Below are positions 17,151-24,010 of a stretch of DNA of 45,059 bases, piece by piece. Positions within the stretch are counted from its first letter, which is position 1. The number at the start of each line of letters is the position of its first letter. The position numbers were made by a program, and so were the translations under genes. The DNA comes from JABAAI01 sp965242745. GTDB taxonomy: Bacteria; Spirochaetota; Leptospiria; Leptospirales; Leptonemataceae. Below the pieces are notes generated by a model. That model was not told the DNA's origin. It saw only the letters and a list, made by a program, of their open reading frames with translations, and did not search any database. The DNA lies in the NCBI GenBank assembly GCA_965242745.1, contig CBDETG010000058.1, positions 1-45,059 of the forward strand. The letters are read 5' to 3'.

Positions 17151-17386
17151 TCTGACTCCTCCGATGCTTCTAAATACCTCAGCACAGACTTGGCAAGCCG
17201 CTTATTCCCTTGACGATCTATATATTGCGCAACTGCGTATATGGCTTCGTTCGTGAGGATCGTCTGCTCCCCTACAAACTTCATAGCGCCGGGGGCCTTG
17301 CCTTTTACCGGCCTTATTTTGCTTACAAATATCTGCTTGCTCAGGGGCGAGAATCCTATCCCATAACTTGTTTGCTTGCTAGTCAT
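17147..17386 (-). CDS. DUF7446-like small phage protein
   Basis: 79 residues. 'YGIGFSPLSKQIFVSKI' near the N-terminus and 'ILTNEAIYAVAQYIDRQ' later resemble the short DUF7446 phage family ('GVSPLTGTIYAG...VTxEAxxAVAxHL'). Function unknown. It overlaps the pentapeptide gene by 4 bases. Confidence 0.55.
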   Translation of the reverse strand: MTSKQTSYGIGFSPLSKQIFVSKIRPVKGKAPGAMKFVGEQTILTNEAIYAVAQYIDRQGNKRLAKSVLRYLEASEESE

Positions 17387-17389
17387 ACT

Positions 17390-17593
17390 TCACTCGTCAT
17401 AGCTTTGTATTTTTTCATATACATATCGCAGCGCCCCGTGCATCATTTTTATTTCAGCCTCCGACAGCTTTTCATGATGTATGACGAAATCAAAGGCGTC
17501 TCCGATATCTGCCAGCATGTGCTGCATCTCAGTAATTAGGTCTGTTAGGGCTTTGATATCCGGCGCCTCCTCTTCCCTTGTTTCTTTACTCAT
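17390..17593 (-). CDS. Small acidic helical protein
   Basis: 67 residues, acidic and helical ('IKALTDLITEMQHMLADIGD'). No family recognised. ATGA overlap with the upstream 126-residue gene. Confidence 0.55.
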   Translation of the reverse strand: MSKETREEEAPDIKALTDLITEMQHMLADIGDAFDFVIHHEKLSEAEIKMMHGALRYVYEKIQSYDE

Positions 17594-17970
17594 GGCAGTA
17601 CCTCCCAGATGATCTTTCCATCGTCTAAGACATGGATTTGGCGTTCAGAGCCGGCGATCTCTTCGTCTTCAAAAGTGACTACTTTGGCATTGCCTGCTTC
17701 TGACTGCTTGCCTTGCAGGGCTTTTTCTATCAGCACTTTATTCGCCCCAACAGAAAAGCCCCCTTGTTCCAGTAATGGAATGAAGAGTGAGTGCGGCATC
17801 TTAAGCTGCAAGCCATCGTCTGTGGTATCCCATTTTTCCACAAGCCGGTCCTTAAGCGCATGGCTTACCATCTTGTCAATGCAGGCGGGGAATGTAGCTT
17901 CCTCATCCGCGTGCGCTAGGTGGATTCGATGCTGGAGATTGCCAGCGGTCTCTGCTATCAATGCCTTCAT
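17590..17970 (-). CDS. Hypothetical protein
   Basis: 126 residues, mixed alpha/beta by eye, no motif recognised. It is the first gene after a 266-base non-coding region with repeats and palindromes, and heads the run 17970-15466 that ends in the endolysin. The regulatory repeats at 17977-18080 lie directly upstream and may control it. Confidence 0.6.
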   Translation of the reverse strand: MKALIAETAGNLQHRIHLAHADEEATFPACIDKMVSHALKDRLVEKWDTTDDGLQLKMPHSLFIPLLEQGGFSVGANKVLIEKALQGKQSEAGNAKVVTFEDEEIAGSERQIHVLDDGKIIWEVLP

Positions 17971-18236
17971 GTCTTGCGTTTCTGCTTCACCACTTTTTGA
18001 CTGTGGTCAACACAAAATTTAAAAACAATTTGACCATGAATTCGTTTCTACTTCACTACTTTTTGACTGTGGTCAACACAGATAGCGATTTTGCAAAGAT
18101 CCTGCAATTGCAGGCATCCATGCGAGGTGCAAGAAGCTAAGACACAGGGCTTAAGCCCAGCGTCAAAAAACCTCAGGCTAAGATTAAGCCCAGTTTTCTT
18201 ATCGGAACTATTTAGAAAGGCTTTAGCTTTTTTTTG
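17971..18236. promoter_or_regulatory. Gene-free control region with direct repeats and palindromes
   Basis: Two 38-bp direct repeats (17977-18014 and 18043-18080, two mismatches) each contain the palindrome TTGACTGTGGTCAA. Farther on are two perfect palindromes, CCTGCAATTGCAGG (18101-18114) and GGGCTTAAGCCC (18147-18158). They look like operators for the operon beginning at 17970. I could not settle on a sigma-70 promoter. A weak hairpin (GGCTTTAGC/GCTAAGCC) sits at the end of the spanin gene. Confidence 0.5.
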
Positions 18237-18617
18237 CTAAGCCAAGAATTTTTTGAATCCAAGAAAGGCCATGCCCGCAGCGATAAGAGCGCCTGCGCTC
18301 CCCAGTATAGCCCATTTCCATTTTGCCCATACATACTCTGCGCCTGAGAGGTCTTGGATTGTATGCGCCTGCTCTTCTACAATATCGCGGTTTGCTTCTG
18401 CAACTTCTATAGCGCGGTCTGCGGCTTTTGTTATGGCTTGGACGTCCCCTGTGCGCTTTGCTTTCTCTAGCGCTTCACGGGCAGCTTGCGTTTCTGTGTT
18501 GGCGCGAAAAATCTGTCGCTCCGCTTCCACTGCTTTGGAGGGCGCAGATGGGAGGGAGCGACATTGCAGACTTGCCATGAAAAGCAAAGTCGAGAGGATA
18601 GGTAGGTAATATTTCAT
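18237..18617 (-). CDS. Unimolecular spanin candidate
   Basis: 126 residues from ATG 18617 (ATGA overlap with the previous stop; a longer frame to 18656 is less likely). It starts 'MKYYLPILSTLLFMASLQCR', a lipoprotein signal with the lipobox Cys at about 19. The middle is a helical Ala/Glu-rich stretch, and the C-terminus 'WAILGSAGALIAAGMAFLGF' plus a basic tail is a transmembrane helix. An outer-membrane lipid anchor and an inner-membrane C-terminal helix in one protein is the design of u-spanins (T1 gp11 type), which fuse the membranes at lysis. Only topology supports the call. Confidence 0.65.
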   Translation of the reverse strand: MKYYLPILSTLLFMASLQCRSLPSAPSKAVEAERQIFRANTETQAAREALEKAKRTGDVQAITKAADRAIEVAEANRDIVEEQAHTIQDLSGAEYVWAKWKWAILGSAGALIAAGMAFLGFKKFLA

Positions 18618-18709
18618 TTCATTAGCGCCCGTACAAAGACAAGGGACAGCAGGCATACAGAATATAAGAACAGCAGCTTGCCAGAATGTCTAATCAAAAA
18701 AGCTTTCAT
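18614..18709 (-). CDS. 31-residue membrane peptide in lysis cassette
   Basis: Starts 'MKAFLIRHSGKLLFLYSVCL' and ends with a basic Arg/Lys tail; one transmembrane helix. Its ATG overlaps the stop of the 87-residue gene, and its TGA overlaps the ATG of the spanin, so all three are chained by ATGA overlaps. It could be a small holin or antiholin. Confidence 0.5.
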   Translation of the reverse strand: MKAFLIRHSGKLLFLYSVCLLSLVFVRALMK

Positions 18710-18966
18710 TTCTTGTCTTGCTCATCCTTGGGTCTAGGGATGCCTTGCCTTGCTTCTAAATTAGCAACGCGATTTTTAAGAGACTTAATCTCCTCAATCA
18801 TCCATGAGCTTAGGTCACTGACCTTGCCTTGCACCCAGAGCCTCACGCCTTGGATGCTGTTGCTAACATCTTCTTTTGTAGGGAAGGATTGGCGAAACAA
18901 ATAAGCGACCACGCCAAGGATACTGACTAGCAGTACCATCAAAAATTCAAACATATATCCATCCAT
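18706..18966 (-). CDS. Small protein with N-terminal membrane helix, holin or spanin-partner candidate
   Basis: 86 residues from ATG 18966 (TTG at 18972 is also possible). 'EFLMVLLVSILGVVAYLF' is a membrane helix, followed by an amphipathic charged helix and a basic end. Holins with one helix and i-spanin-like or phage-shock-like proteins share this layout. Its place just before the spanin favours a lysis role. Confidence 0.5.
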   Translation of the reverse strand: MDGYMFEFLMVLLVSILGVVAYLFRQSFPTKEDVSNSIQGVRLWVQGKVSDLSSWMIEEIKSLKNRVANLEARQGIPRPKDEQDKK

Positions 18967-18968
18967 AA

Positions 18969-19175
18969 TCAATAAGCCTTTGTAAAAGTATTAGGTACTC
19001 CCGCTGTATATGTCTGCTCAGGCGGGAACATGAATTTGTATCCCTGCTCTGTCTTTTGCCAAGATGGTAAGACCTCCCCGCAGAAAGCGCATACAAAATG
19101 ACGCGGGATCTCGTAGACGTACCTATCGCCGCATTGCCGGCATGGAGATACGAAGACCTCAGGCTTGTTTTGCAT
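18969..19175 (-). CDS. Zinc-ribbon protein, paralogue 2
   Basis: 68 residues with 'CRQCG' and 'CAFCG' separated by about 17 residues, a four-Cys zinc ribbon. The block 'EVLPSWQKTEQGYKF' after the second pair is nearly identical to the neighbouring 56-residue gene upstream, so the two are tandem duplicates. Function unknown. Confidence 0.65.
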   Translation of the reverse strand: MQNKPEVFVSPCRQCGDRYVYEIPRHFVCAFCGEVLPSWQKTEQGYKFMFPPEQTYTAGVPNTFTKAY

Positions 19176-19329
19176 AAAGACCTCCTATGAATTTGTAGCC
19201 CTGCTCTGTCTTTTGCCATGCAGGCAAGACTTCCCCGCATCCAGAGCAAATGTATTGCGGCTGAATGACATAGACCATCTGCTTATCACTGCAATGAGCG
19301 CAAGGGGCTACATAGACCTCAGGCTTCAT
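19159..19329 (-). CDS. Zinc-ribbon protein, paralogue 1
   Basis: 56 residues, starting 'MKPEVYVAPCAHCSDKQM'. Cys pairs 'CAHC' and 'CSGCG', then 'EVLPAWQKTEQGYKF', shared with the next gene (there 'EVLPSWQKTEQGYKF'). It overlaps genes on both sides by a few bases (ATGA with the upstream 75-residue gene), which supports translation. Confidence 0.6.
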   Translation of the reverse strand: MKPEVYVAPCAHCSDKQMVYVIQPQYICSGCGEVLPAWQKTEQGYKFIGGLYAKQA

Positions 19330-19553
19330 GTAGCAGAAACCCCCACTACGTGATTCAAGTCAAAAATAGCTTGCCTCTTGTCACCTGTGCTTTCTGACAC
19401 ATAAGTAAAATGGATACGCTCTTCACTATCGACCTTTTCAATTTCCACATTGCAGAATTTGAGTGTGCCTTGTCCATCCCTGCCAGACCTAGCGAAGAAG
19501 AAGTATAACTCTTCCCATGTGCCCGGCTTTTCATAAAAGTATTTTTCTCTCAT
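19326..19553 (-). CDS. Hypothetical small protein
   Basis: 75 residues, beta-rich by eye ('FTYVSESTGDKRQAIFDL'), no motif recognised. In a tight overlapping run with zinc-ribbon genes on both sides. Confidence 0.55.
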   Translation of the reverse strand: MREKYFYEKPGTWEELYFFFARSGRDGQGTLKFCNVEIEKVDSEERIHFTYVSESTGDKRQAIFDLNHVVGVSAT

Positions 19554-19719
19554 AAAGACCTCCTGTGAAGACTTGAGCGCCCCCTTTTGCTAATGGCTCA
19601 CTCAAGCCCTCACAGCAGCTCTCCATCACCCGCCCACACTTTGCGCATTGCAGATGGGAGTGCACATGCACCTGTGTTTCGCATCCGCAGGCGCAGGTTA
19701 TCTCAGTCTGCATCGTCAT
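19531..19719 (-). CDS. Cys-rich zinc-ribbon-like protein
   Basis: 62 residues, 'CACGCETQVHVHSHLQC' then 'AKCGRVMESCC': several Cys pairs and three His, suggesting zinc binding. It overlaps both neighbours. Function unknown. Confidence 0.55.
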   Translation of the reverse strand: MTMQTEITCACGCETQVHVHSHLQCAKCGRVMESCCEGLSEPLAKGGAQVFTGGLYERKILL

Positions 19720-19876
19720 TCCTATTCCGCATCCGGTTTACATATTCTACCGGGTCAAGGTCATCATAAGCGCCCCTTGCTATCTTGCGCAGCTCTGCAA
19801 ACGCTTCTGTAAGGGGCGGATATTTTTCTGCCTCTTGCAGTGTCTTGGCCTGCGCTTGTTTATCAACTGGCATCAT
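19703..19876 (-). CDS. Hypothetical 57-residue protein
   Basis: Starts 'MMPVDKQAQAKTLQEAEKYP' with the ATG overlapping the TGA of the two-helix membrane gene (ATGA), and ends over the next gene's start. Soluble and charged. The overlap pattern is the main evidence. Confidence 0.55.
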   Translation of the reverse strand: MMPVDKQAQAKTLQEAEKYPPLTEAFAELRKIARGAYDDLDPVEYVNRMRNRNDDAD

Positions 19877-20112
19877 TTCTTTCTACTCTGCCACATGCCC
19901 CAGGCCCGCTTCGCCACAGGCCATACGCACAGCAAGCCCCCAATAAGAGCAAGCATACCGGGTCCTGTCAGATTCAGCCACTTGCTCTCCACGACCTTGG
20001 CCTCTTGCATGGGAACAAAGCCCTGGAGCAAGACTGATACTACAATCATGGCAACGCCCATGCCAATGATGAGCAAGGGGTTTGGATTGATGGGTTTGTT
20101 TTTTGCACTCAC
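19873..20112 (-). CDS. Two-helix membrane protein, holin candidate
   Basis: 79 residues from a GTG start. Two membrane helices, 'LLIIGMGVAMIVVSVLL' and 'GPGMLALIGGLLCVWPVA', joined by a short polar loop, with a basic C-terminus ('KRAWGMWQSRKK'). Size and layout fit a class II holin. The GTG overlaps the TGA of the preceding 52-residue membrane gene. Confidence 0.55.
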   Translation of the reverse strand: MSAKNKPINPNPLLIIGMGVAMIVVSVLLQGFVPMQEAKVVESKWLNLTGPGMLALIGGLLCVWPVAKRAWGMWQSRKK

Positions 20113-20267
20113 CTTTTTGCCCTCCGCTGCTGCCTGCGCAACAGGTCTTTTATCTCATCACCGGTACTTTGGTCTAGCTTTTCTGCGCGGGATAGCAGTA
20201 TCAAAACTACTGCCATGCCAAGTATTGCAGCAAGCAACGCAAATTCCATCGGTGAAGTAAAAAGCAT
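20109..20267 (-). CDS. 52-residue membrane protein
   Basis: Starts 'MLFTSPMEFALLAAILGMAV' and ends with a very basic tail ('RRQQRRAKR'). One membrane helix, then a charged helix. GTGA overlap with the holin candidate suggests they work as a pair (holin/antiholin or membrane partner). Confidence 0.5.
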   Translation of the reverse strand: MLFTSPMEFALLAAILGMAVVLILLSRAEKLDQSTGDEIKDLLRRQQRRAKR

Positions 20268-20297
20268 GATACTATTTAGCTCAGGCTTGTTTCGTTG

Positions 20298-20630
20298 TCA
20301 AGCAAAGCTAGACCTCCCTTTTGTTTCTTTTGCTAGCTTCGACAAGATGCGCCTCATGTTCTCAGGATAGACGACATAGAAATCAGCGCCCCGCTTGTCT
20401 ATCTCCGCAGCTATGGTCTCCTGCGAGTCAGAGAGCTCATGTTTCTCATTTCGTTTCACTTCGATATACACGGTCTTGCCATTCGGCAGCAAGCAGACAA
20501 GGTCAGGCGTACCTGGCAGATAGCGCCCTTTCCCTCTACTATGCCTGACGTCACTATTCTGCGCAAAGCACAAACAGCCCTGCGCATTCAGCGCAAGTAT
20601 GAGATTATATAGCACATCCTTTTCTAGCAT
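20298..20630 (-). CDS. VRR-NUC domain nuclease
   Basis: 110 residues. 'YLPGTPDLVCLLPNGKTVYI' and 'EVKRNEKHELSDSQETIA' give the PDDEXK pattern (D43, E57-x-K59) of VRR-NUC proteins, and 'RGADFYVVYPENM' closes the fold. Small phage VRR-NUC enzymes act on branched or structured DNA, for example as Holliday-junction resolvases. It follows DUF5131 by 3 bases. Confidence 0.85.
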   Translation of the reverse strand: MLEKDVLYNLILALNAQGCLCFAQNSDVRHSRGKGRYLPGTPDLVCLLPNGKTVYIEVKRNEKHELSDSQETIAAEIDKRGADFYVVYPENMRRILSKLAKETKGRSSFA

Positions 20631-20633
20631 AAG

Positions 20634-21347
20634 TCACGCAGTCAATCTTGCAGGCATGGCAGAGTATTCCTGCCCTTGCAAAAGCCGGCCTGCTTTCTTT
20701 TTGTTTTTCCCACCCCACTGCTTGAAGAAGAAAGGGATACCGCTCTCAGAGCATTGCCGTTGGATATCTAGCACCCACTCCTCTCGCATCGGTCTTGCGC
20801 GCCACCCGCTCTCCCCGCCTACAATAACCCAGTCGATTTTACGCAAGGGCAGGCAAGGCAGGGCTTCTAGCAGGGGCTCACAAGATAAGAATTTCACACG
20901 GGCAGGTGTGGAGCGCAGGAAATCTATGCGCCACATTGTGTCTCTGTTTTCCACAGACACCCCCATCCATATATTCGGCGTCCAGTGCAACTCACGGCTC
21001 AGCAAAAAAAGCCGTTCTGCCCGCTTCGTGAGAATCTGGTATGTATGCTGCGGCGTCCTGTTCATGATAGCAAATACGCGCTTTATGTAGCCAAGAGGCA
21101 TCTTTTCATGGAAGAGATCGCTCATAGAATTTACAAACACAAGGCGGGGCTTGGTCCATGTCCATGGCTCATATAGCACATCGGAATGCGTCTCTATACT
21201 TGAGAATCCCGATTTGTATTTGTCTACGCCCATCTTTTGCAAGCGCGCGTGCATAGTCTCAGCATAGCAATGCTTGCATCCCGCAGAGACCTTAGTACAG
21301 CCGGTGCTGGGATTCCAAGTCTTTTCTGTCCATTCGATTTTACTCAC
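20634..21347 (-). CDS. DUF5131 (Gp37/Gp68) family protein
   Basis: 237 residues from GTG 21347. It starts 'MSKIEWTEKTWNPSTGC' and carries the Cys cluster C17, C24, C27 ('CTKVSAGCKHCYAE'). Other family blocks are 'FVNSMSDLFHE', 'FLSCEPLLE', 'DWVIVGGESG' and 'FFFKQWGG'. The family looks like a radical-SAM enzyme with an Fe-S site; its reaction in phages is not settled. It is common in phages and often sits beside nucleases. Confidence 0.85.
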   Translation of the reverse strand: MSKIEWTEKTWNPSTGCTKVSAGCKHCYAETMHARLQKMGVDKYKSGFSSIETHSDVLYEPWTWTKPRLVFVNSMSDLFHEKMPLGYIKRVFAIMNRTPQHTYQILTKRAERLFLLSRELHWTPNIWMGVSVENRDTMWRIDFLRSTPARVKFLSCEPLLEALPCLPLRKIDWVIVGGESGWRARPMREEWVLDIQRQCSESGIPFFFKQWGGKNKKKAGRLLQGQEYSAMPARLTA

Positions 21348-21508
21348 TGGTCTGCCTCTCTGGCCTTGGCCTTGCGCTCGCGTATTGCCTGCAAGCGCGC
21401 CTGCTCTTCGTCAGAGAGACTATCCAGCACAGAGCTAGCTATTCGCTGCATGGCAGCAGCATTCTTCTGCGCCAGTGTCTCAGTTTCATTTTCTTGTATC
21501 AAAATCAT
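21344..21508 (-). CDS. 54-residue charged protein
   Basis: Starts 'MILIQENETETLAQKNAAAM'. It has the best ribosome site of the region (AGGAGGAGGAG, 6 bases before ATG), and its TGA overlaps the GTG of DUF5131. Helical and charged; function unknown. Confidence 0.6.
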   Translation of the reverse strand: MILIQENETETLAQKNAAAMQRIASSVLDSLSDEEQARLQAIRERKAKAREADQ

Positions 21509-21576
21509 TTTTCACTCCTCCTCCTATATTATGTCTCATCGGCAGGCATACAAAAAACTTTACAAAAAATTTACGC

Positions 21577-21606
21577 AGCTAAGCGACCAGTATCAATCGC
21601 CTAGCT
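21577..21606. repeat. Possible degenerate eighth hairpin element
   Basis: AGCTA-x-x-CGA ... TCG-x-x-x-AGCT hairpin between two genes, followed on the minus strand by GCGTAAATTTTTT, reminiscent of the other elements. Much shorter and uncertain. Confidence 0.3.
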
Positions 21607-21614
21607 AACAACTA

Positions 21615-21809
21615 TCACTCATCCTCTTCTGTCGTATTGTCCATCAAGACATGCAGTAAGTGATCGTAGTCTCCCTTCTTGGCCTCAGTCAAGACCTTAT
21701 CAATTTCGACCTTTGGCCAGCCCTGGTTCCTAGCTGCTCTCTGAAAAGCGCCCAGCAAAGCAAAAGCATTTCCATCAAGGCCAGCTAGTGACAACTTTAC
21801 TTTATTCAT
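21615..21809 (-). CDS. Conserved small phage protein
   Basis: 64 residues. 'SLAGLDGNAFALLGAFQRAA' followed by 'DKVLTEAKKGDYDHLLHVLM' is a pattern I recognise from short conserved proteins of many phages; function not known. It is the last gene of the hairpin-cassette island, preceded by element 1 with its GAGAGGAT ribosome site. Confidence 0.7.
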   Translation of the reverse strand: MNKVKLSLAGLDGNAFALLGAFQRAARNQGWPKVEIDKVLTEAKKGDYDHLLHVLMDNTTEEDE

Positions 21810-21904
21810 TTTCTAAATCCTCTCTCTTGTCTAAATTTGACTTGTCTTAGCAAGCCAAGCAAGCTGGCTAGCAACGTGCTAACCAGCAAGCTTGGCGCGC
21901 TAAG
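21810..21904 (-). repeat. Intergenic hairpin element 1
   Basis: 59-base hairpin at 21846-21904 (CTTAG/CTAAG, GCCAAGC/GCTTGGC, GCTGG/CCAGC, TAGCA/TGCTA), then on the minus strand CAAATTTAGA and the ribosome site GAGAGGAT. The TAG stop of the upstream gene is inside the outer stem. Confidence 0.85.
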
Positions 21905-22217
21905 CCGGGCACTGGCTTGCCTTCAAGCCAGTCTTGGCCCATTCGAGCAGATGGTAATCCTCGCTGCCGAGATAAACGGTCTCTCCATTTTGCTCGGCAG
22001 ACCAGAAGTCTTCCATAAGAAAGCCCTTGCCTATGCCGTCGGGGTTCCTATCTATACGGTCCCAGCGGAATTTTAGCTGGCCGTAACGGCGCTTCAAGAA
22101 GAGCGCTCTGCTTGCGCAAGCCAATAGCTTCTTTATAGAAGCACCACTCTCCTCTGCATCCAAAATGATGCCCATACTCAAAGCATGAGCTAGTCTTTTT
22201 TCCTTTTGAGTTTTCAT
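21900..22217 (-). CDS. Hypothetical cassette protein
   Basis: 105 residues, basic N-terminal half ('MKTQKEKRLAHALSMGI'; 'RALFLKRRYGQLKFRWDRID'), more acidic end. No family recognised. Flanked by hairpin elements 1 and 2. Confidence 0.6.
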   Translation of the reverse strand: MKTQKEKRLAHALSMGIILDAEESGASIKKLLACASRALFLKRRYGQLKFRWDRIDRNPDGIGKGFLMEDFWSAEQNGETVYLGSEDYHLLEWAKTGLKASQCPA

Positions 22218-22312
22218 AATCTAAATCCTCTCTCTTGTCTAAATTTGGCCTGTCTTAGCAAGCCAAGAAAGCTGGCTAGCAACGTGCTAACCAGCAAGCT
22301 TGGCGCGCTAAG
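22218..22312 (-). repeat. Intergenic hairpin element 2
   Basis: Hairpin 22254-22312, almost identical to element 1. GAGAGGAT lies before the 22217 start. Confidence 0.85.
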
Positions 22313-22652
22313 CGGGCAGAGCATATTCGGGATTGCTAAGCACTGCTTGACAGTATTCTGAACAAACATTGGCAGATACTGCGCGCCAGAGCCAGTCATA
22401 CGCCTTGGCTCTGAACATGCCAGAAAAGACCGCTAGCTTGACTTGGTAATTTCCAGCAAACCAATCCTCGCGCCTGTATTCGACATCGACTGCCAAATGC
22501 AAACCGTCTGTCTCAATTCCTGCCTTGACATCAAACTCAATGTCAGGGAATTCATCCTTGAGACGAATTGGCAAATCCTCTCGCACTTGCTTCACAAAAT
22601 CGCCAGCAAGCCATTCCACCTTTCCTTTTTTTTCTTGTGTCTCTACACTCAT
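22308..22652 (-). CDS. Hypothetical cassette protein
   Basis: 114 residues, starts 'MSVETQEKKGKVEWLAGDFV'. It has a strand-rich middle ('GLHLAVDVEYRREDWFAG') and a Trp/Cys-containing end. No family recognised. The stop codon lies in the outer stem of element 2. Confidence 0.6.
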   Translation of the reverse strand: MSVETQEKKGKVEWLAGDFVKQVREDLPIRLKDEFPDIEFDVKAGIETDGLHLAVDVEYRREDWFAGNYQVKLAVFSGMFRAKAYDWLWRAVSANVCSEYCQAVLSNPEYALPA

Positions 22653-22742
22653 AATCTATCCTCTCTTTTTTGTAAATTTGGACAGTTTAGCTGCCCAAGA
22701 AAAGCGCCTTGCGATAGCAAAGCGCCAAACTTGGATAGCTAA
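22653..22742 (-). repeat. Intergenic hairpin element 3
   Basis: Hairpin 22687-22742: TTAGCT/AGCTAA, CCAAG/CTTGG, then an inner GCGC-TTGC-gata-GCAA-GCGC stem. It differs in sequence from elements 1 and 2 but keeps the layout and the CCAAATTTA and GAGAGGAT tail. Confidence 0.8.
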
Positions 22743-22898
22743 TTACATTTTATTCGGTTTTTCTTTTCCTAAAATAAAATGCTTAAGTGTTCCGTCAGAA
22801 TGAATGATAGTCATTCCAATTCCGTGAACGCTCTTAGCTTGCTTCTTGTTTCTTGGCAATTCTTGGTAAACTGCTACTTTCCTACTTTTTTTATCCAT
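22743..22898 (-). CDS. 51-residue basic cassette protein
   Basis: Starts at ATG 22898 ('MDKKSRKVAVYQELPRNKKQ'), one base after the previous stop, with GAGGTG upstream; a longer frame to 23018 overlaps the previous gene entirely. Basic, beta-like end ('GMTIIHSDGTLKHFIL'). Function unknown. The only island gene not preceded by a hairpin element. Confidence 0.55.
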   Translation of the reverse strand: MDKKSRKVAVYQELPRNKKQAKSVHGIGMTIIHSDGTLKHFILGKEKPNKM

Positions 22899-22899
22899 C

Positions 22900-23217
22900 T
22901 CACACCTCACAAAATATATTCGCCACTTCGGCTTCCCATTTTTCGCGACATAATGCATAATCGCCGGCCCGGCGCTGCATCCAAGTGTCCAAGTCAGGCC
23001 TGCCTTGCAAGCGAGCACGTGCGCCCAGCTCGTCAGCGACAGCGTAAATATATTCTGCGCTGGGACAATCTTCTAGTGATTCAAATTGGCAGTCTTCACG
23101 CGCCAATTTGGACCAGTGTTCCAGCAGCTTTTTCTCAAAGGCTGCGCCTTCCAAAGCAAGCAAGACATCGACCTCTTCGGCGCTGAGCAAGCTTGCCTGT
23201 CTATATTCTTTATCCAT
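22900..23217 (-). CDS. Hypothetical acidic cassette protein
   Basis: 105 residues from ATG 23217 (TTG 23223 also in frame). Helical and acidic ('SAEEVDVLLALEGAAFEKKL'), with conserved-looking 'DLDTWMQRRAGDYALCREKW'. No family recognised. Preceded by element 4. Confidence 0.6.
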   Translation of the reverse strand: MDKEYRQASLLSAEEVDVLLALEGAAFEKKLLEHWSKLAREDCQFESLEDCPSAEYIYAVADELGARARLQGRPDLDTWMQRRAGDYALCREKWEAEVANIFCEV

Positions 23218-23309
23218 AATCAAATCCTCTCTCTTCTAAATTTGGCCTGTCTTAGCAAGCCAAGCAAGCTGCCCAGCACTCACGCTGAGCAGCAAGCTTG
23301 GCTTGCTAA
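23218..23309 (-). repeat. Intergenic hairpin element 4
   Basis: Hairpin 23252-23309 with a perfect 14-bp outer stem TTAGCAAGCCAAGC/GCTTGGCTTGCTAA, then GCTG/CAGC and CAGC/GCTG. Same tail with GAGAGGAT. Confidence 0.85.
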
Positions 23310-23521
23310 ATGCAAATGCAAGGTTGCCCGGGCGCGTATATATCGGCGTCAAATATAGCTACTTCCAGCGTCTCGCCAGATCCAATCACGCCTTGATTCT
23401 TTCCCATTCGCAAAACAACCCAATCAGAAGTATTGCTGCTGCGCATTGCGTACAAAACTTCTTTTTCGCAATGCAGCGCCAACACTCCATTTTTCAATTT
23501 TTCTTTTCTAATCAATCTCAT
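23306..23521 (-). CDS. Hypothetical cassette protein
   Basis: 71 residues, beta-rich by eye ('NGVLALHCEKEVLYAMRSSN', 'DWVVLRMGKNQG'). No family recognised. Stop in the stem of element 4, start after element 5. Confidence 0.55.
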   Translation of the reverse strand: MRLIRKEKLKNGVLALHCEKEVLYAMRSSNTSDWVVLRMGKNQGVIGSGETLEVAIFDADIYAPGQPCICI

Positions 23522-23619
23522 AATCTATCCTCTCTTTTTTCTAAATTTGGACAGTTTAGCTGCCCAGGAAAGCTGCCCGCTGCGATTTTAGAGCGGGCAG
23601 CAATGCTGGATTGCTAAAC
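23522..23619 (-). repeat. Intergenic hairpin element 5
   Basis: Hairpin 23554-23619: GTTTAGC/GCTAAAC, CCAG/CTGG, GCTGCCCGCT/AGCGGGCAGC. Identical to element 7 as part of a 182-bp direct repeat. Confidence 0.9.
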
Positions 23620-23708
23620 TAGCTTGCACTCCAATAAGCTACTGTTGCGCAAATCTTCTTTACCAAAGTGTCGATAGTATTTTCAACAATCTTGAAATCA
23701 CTAAAAGC
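23527..23708 (+). repeat. 182-bp perfect direct repeat, copy A
   Basis: Identical by eye to 24516-24697 (offset 989). Covers hairpin element 5 and the 3' third of the gene at 23619-23921. Confidence 0.9.
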
Positions 23709-23921
23709 GACCAAAAAATCAGCTGGCATTCTGTGTTTAGACAACAGCACACATCCGGTTTGCTCATAGACGCACGCTCTGATTTCGACATCCTGCCCGC
23801 TGGCCTTGACTCCTTTTTTTCTGAGCGACAGCGCTACTCTTGTTGTTTCACCTTCCTCAGGCAACACCCGGACGGTGATGCCTGCATTTTGCAGTGGTTT
23901 TTTCAAATCTTCAATTCTCAT
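23619..23921 (-). CDS. Cassette protein, paralogue B of 24608-24913
   Basis: 100 residues, 'MRIEDLKKPLQNAGITVRVL' at the start and 'DFKIVENTIDTLVKKICATV' at the end. The two ends are nearly or fully identical to the gene at 24608-24913, while the middle (about 20-70) has diverged. Function unknown; the mosaic suggests recent duplication or gene conversion followed by change in the centre. Confidence 0.65.
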   Translation of the reverse strand: MRIEDLKKPLQNAGITVRVLPEEGETTRVALSLRKKGVKASGQDVEIRACVYEQTGCVLLSKHRMPADFLVAFSDFKIVENTIDTLVKKICATVAYWSAS

Positions 23922-24010
23922 AATCTATCCTCTCTTTTTGTAAATTTGGACAGTCTTAGCTGCCCAAGAAAGCCCGCTCCAAAATCGCAGCGGGCAGGCT
24001 TGGATAGCTA
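23922..24010 (-). repeat. Intergenic hairpin element 6
   Basis: Hairpin about 23957-24010: TTAGCT/AGCTA, CCAAG/CTTGG, GCCCGCT/AGCGGGC. Outer part like element 3, inner stem like elements 5 and 7, i.e. a mosaic. Confidence 0.85.

Noticed and set aside
21846..21904. Hairpin elements as rho-independent terminators
   Set aside because: No T-run follows the stem on the minus strand; instead a conserved block and a ribosome site follow.
23554..23619. Hairpin elements as integron attC sites
   Set aside because: The ends are GTTTAGC...GCTAAAC, the reverse of the attC order (RYYYAAC...GTTRRRY), they vary between copies, and there is no integrase gene in the window.
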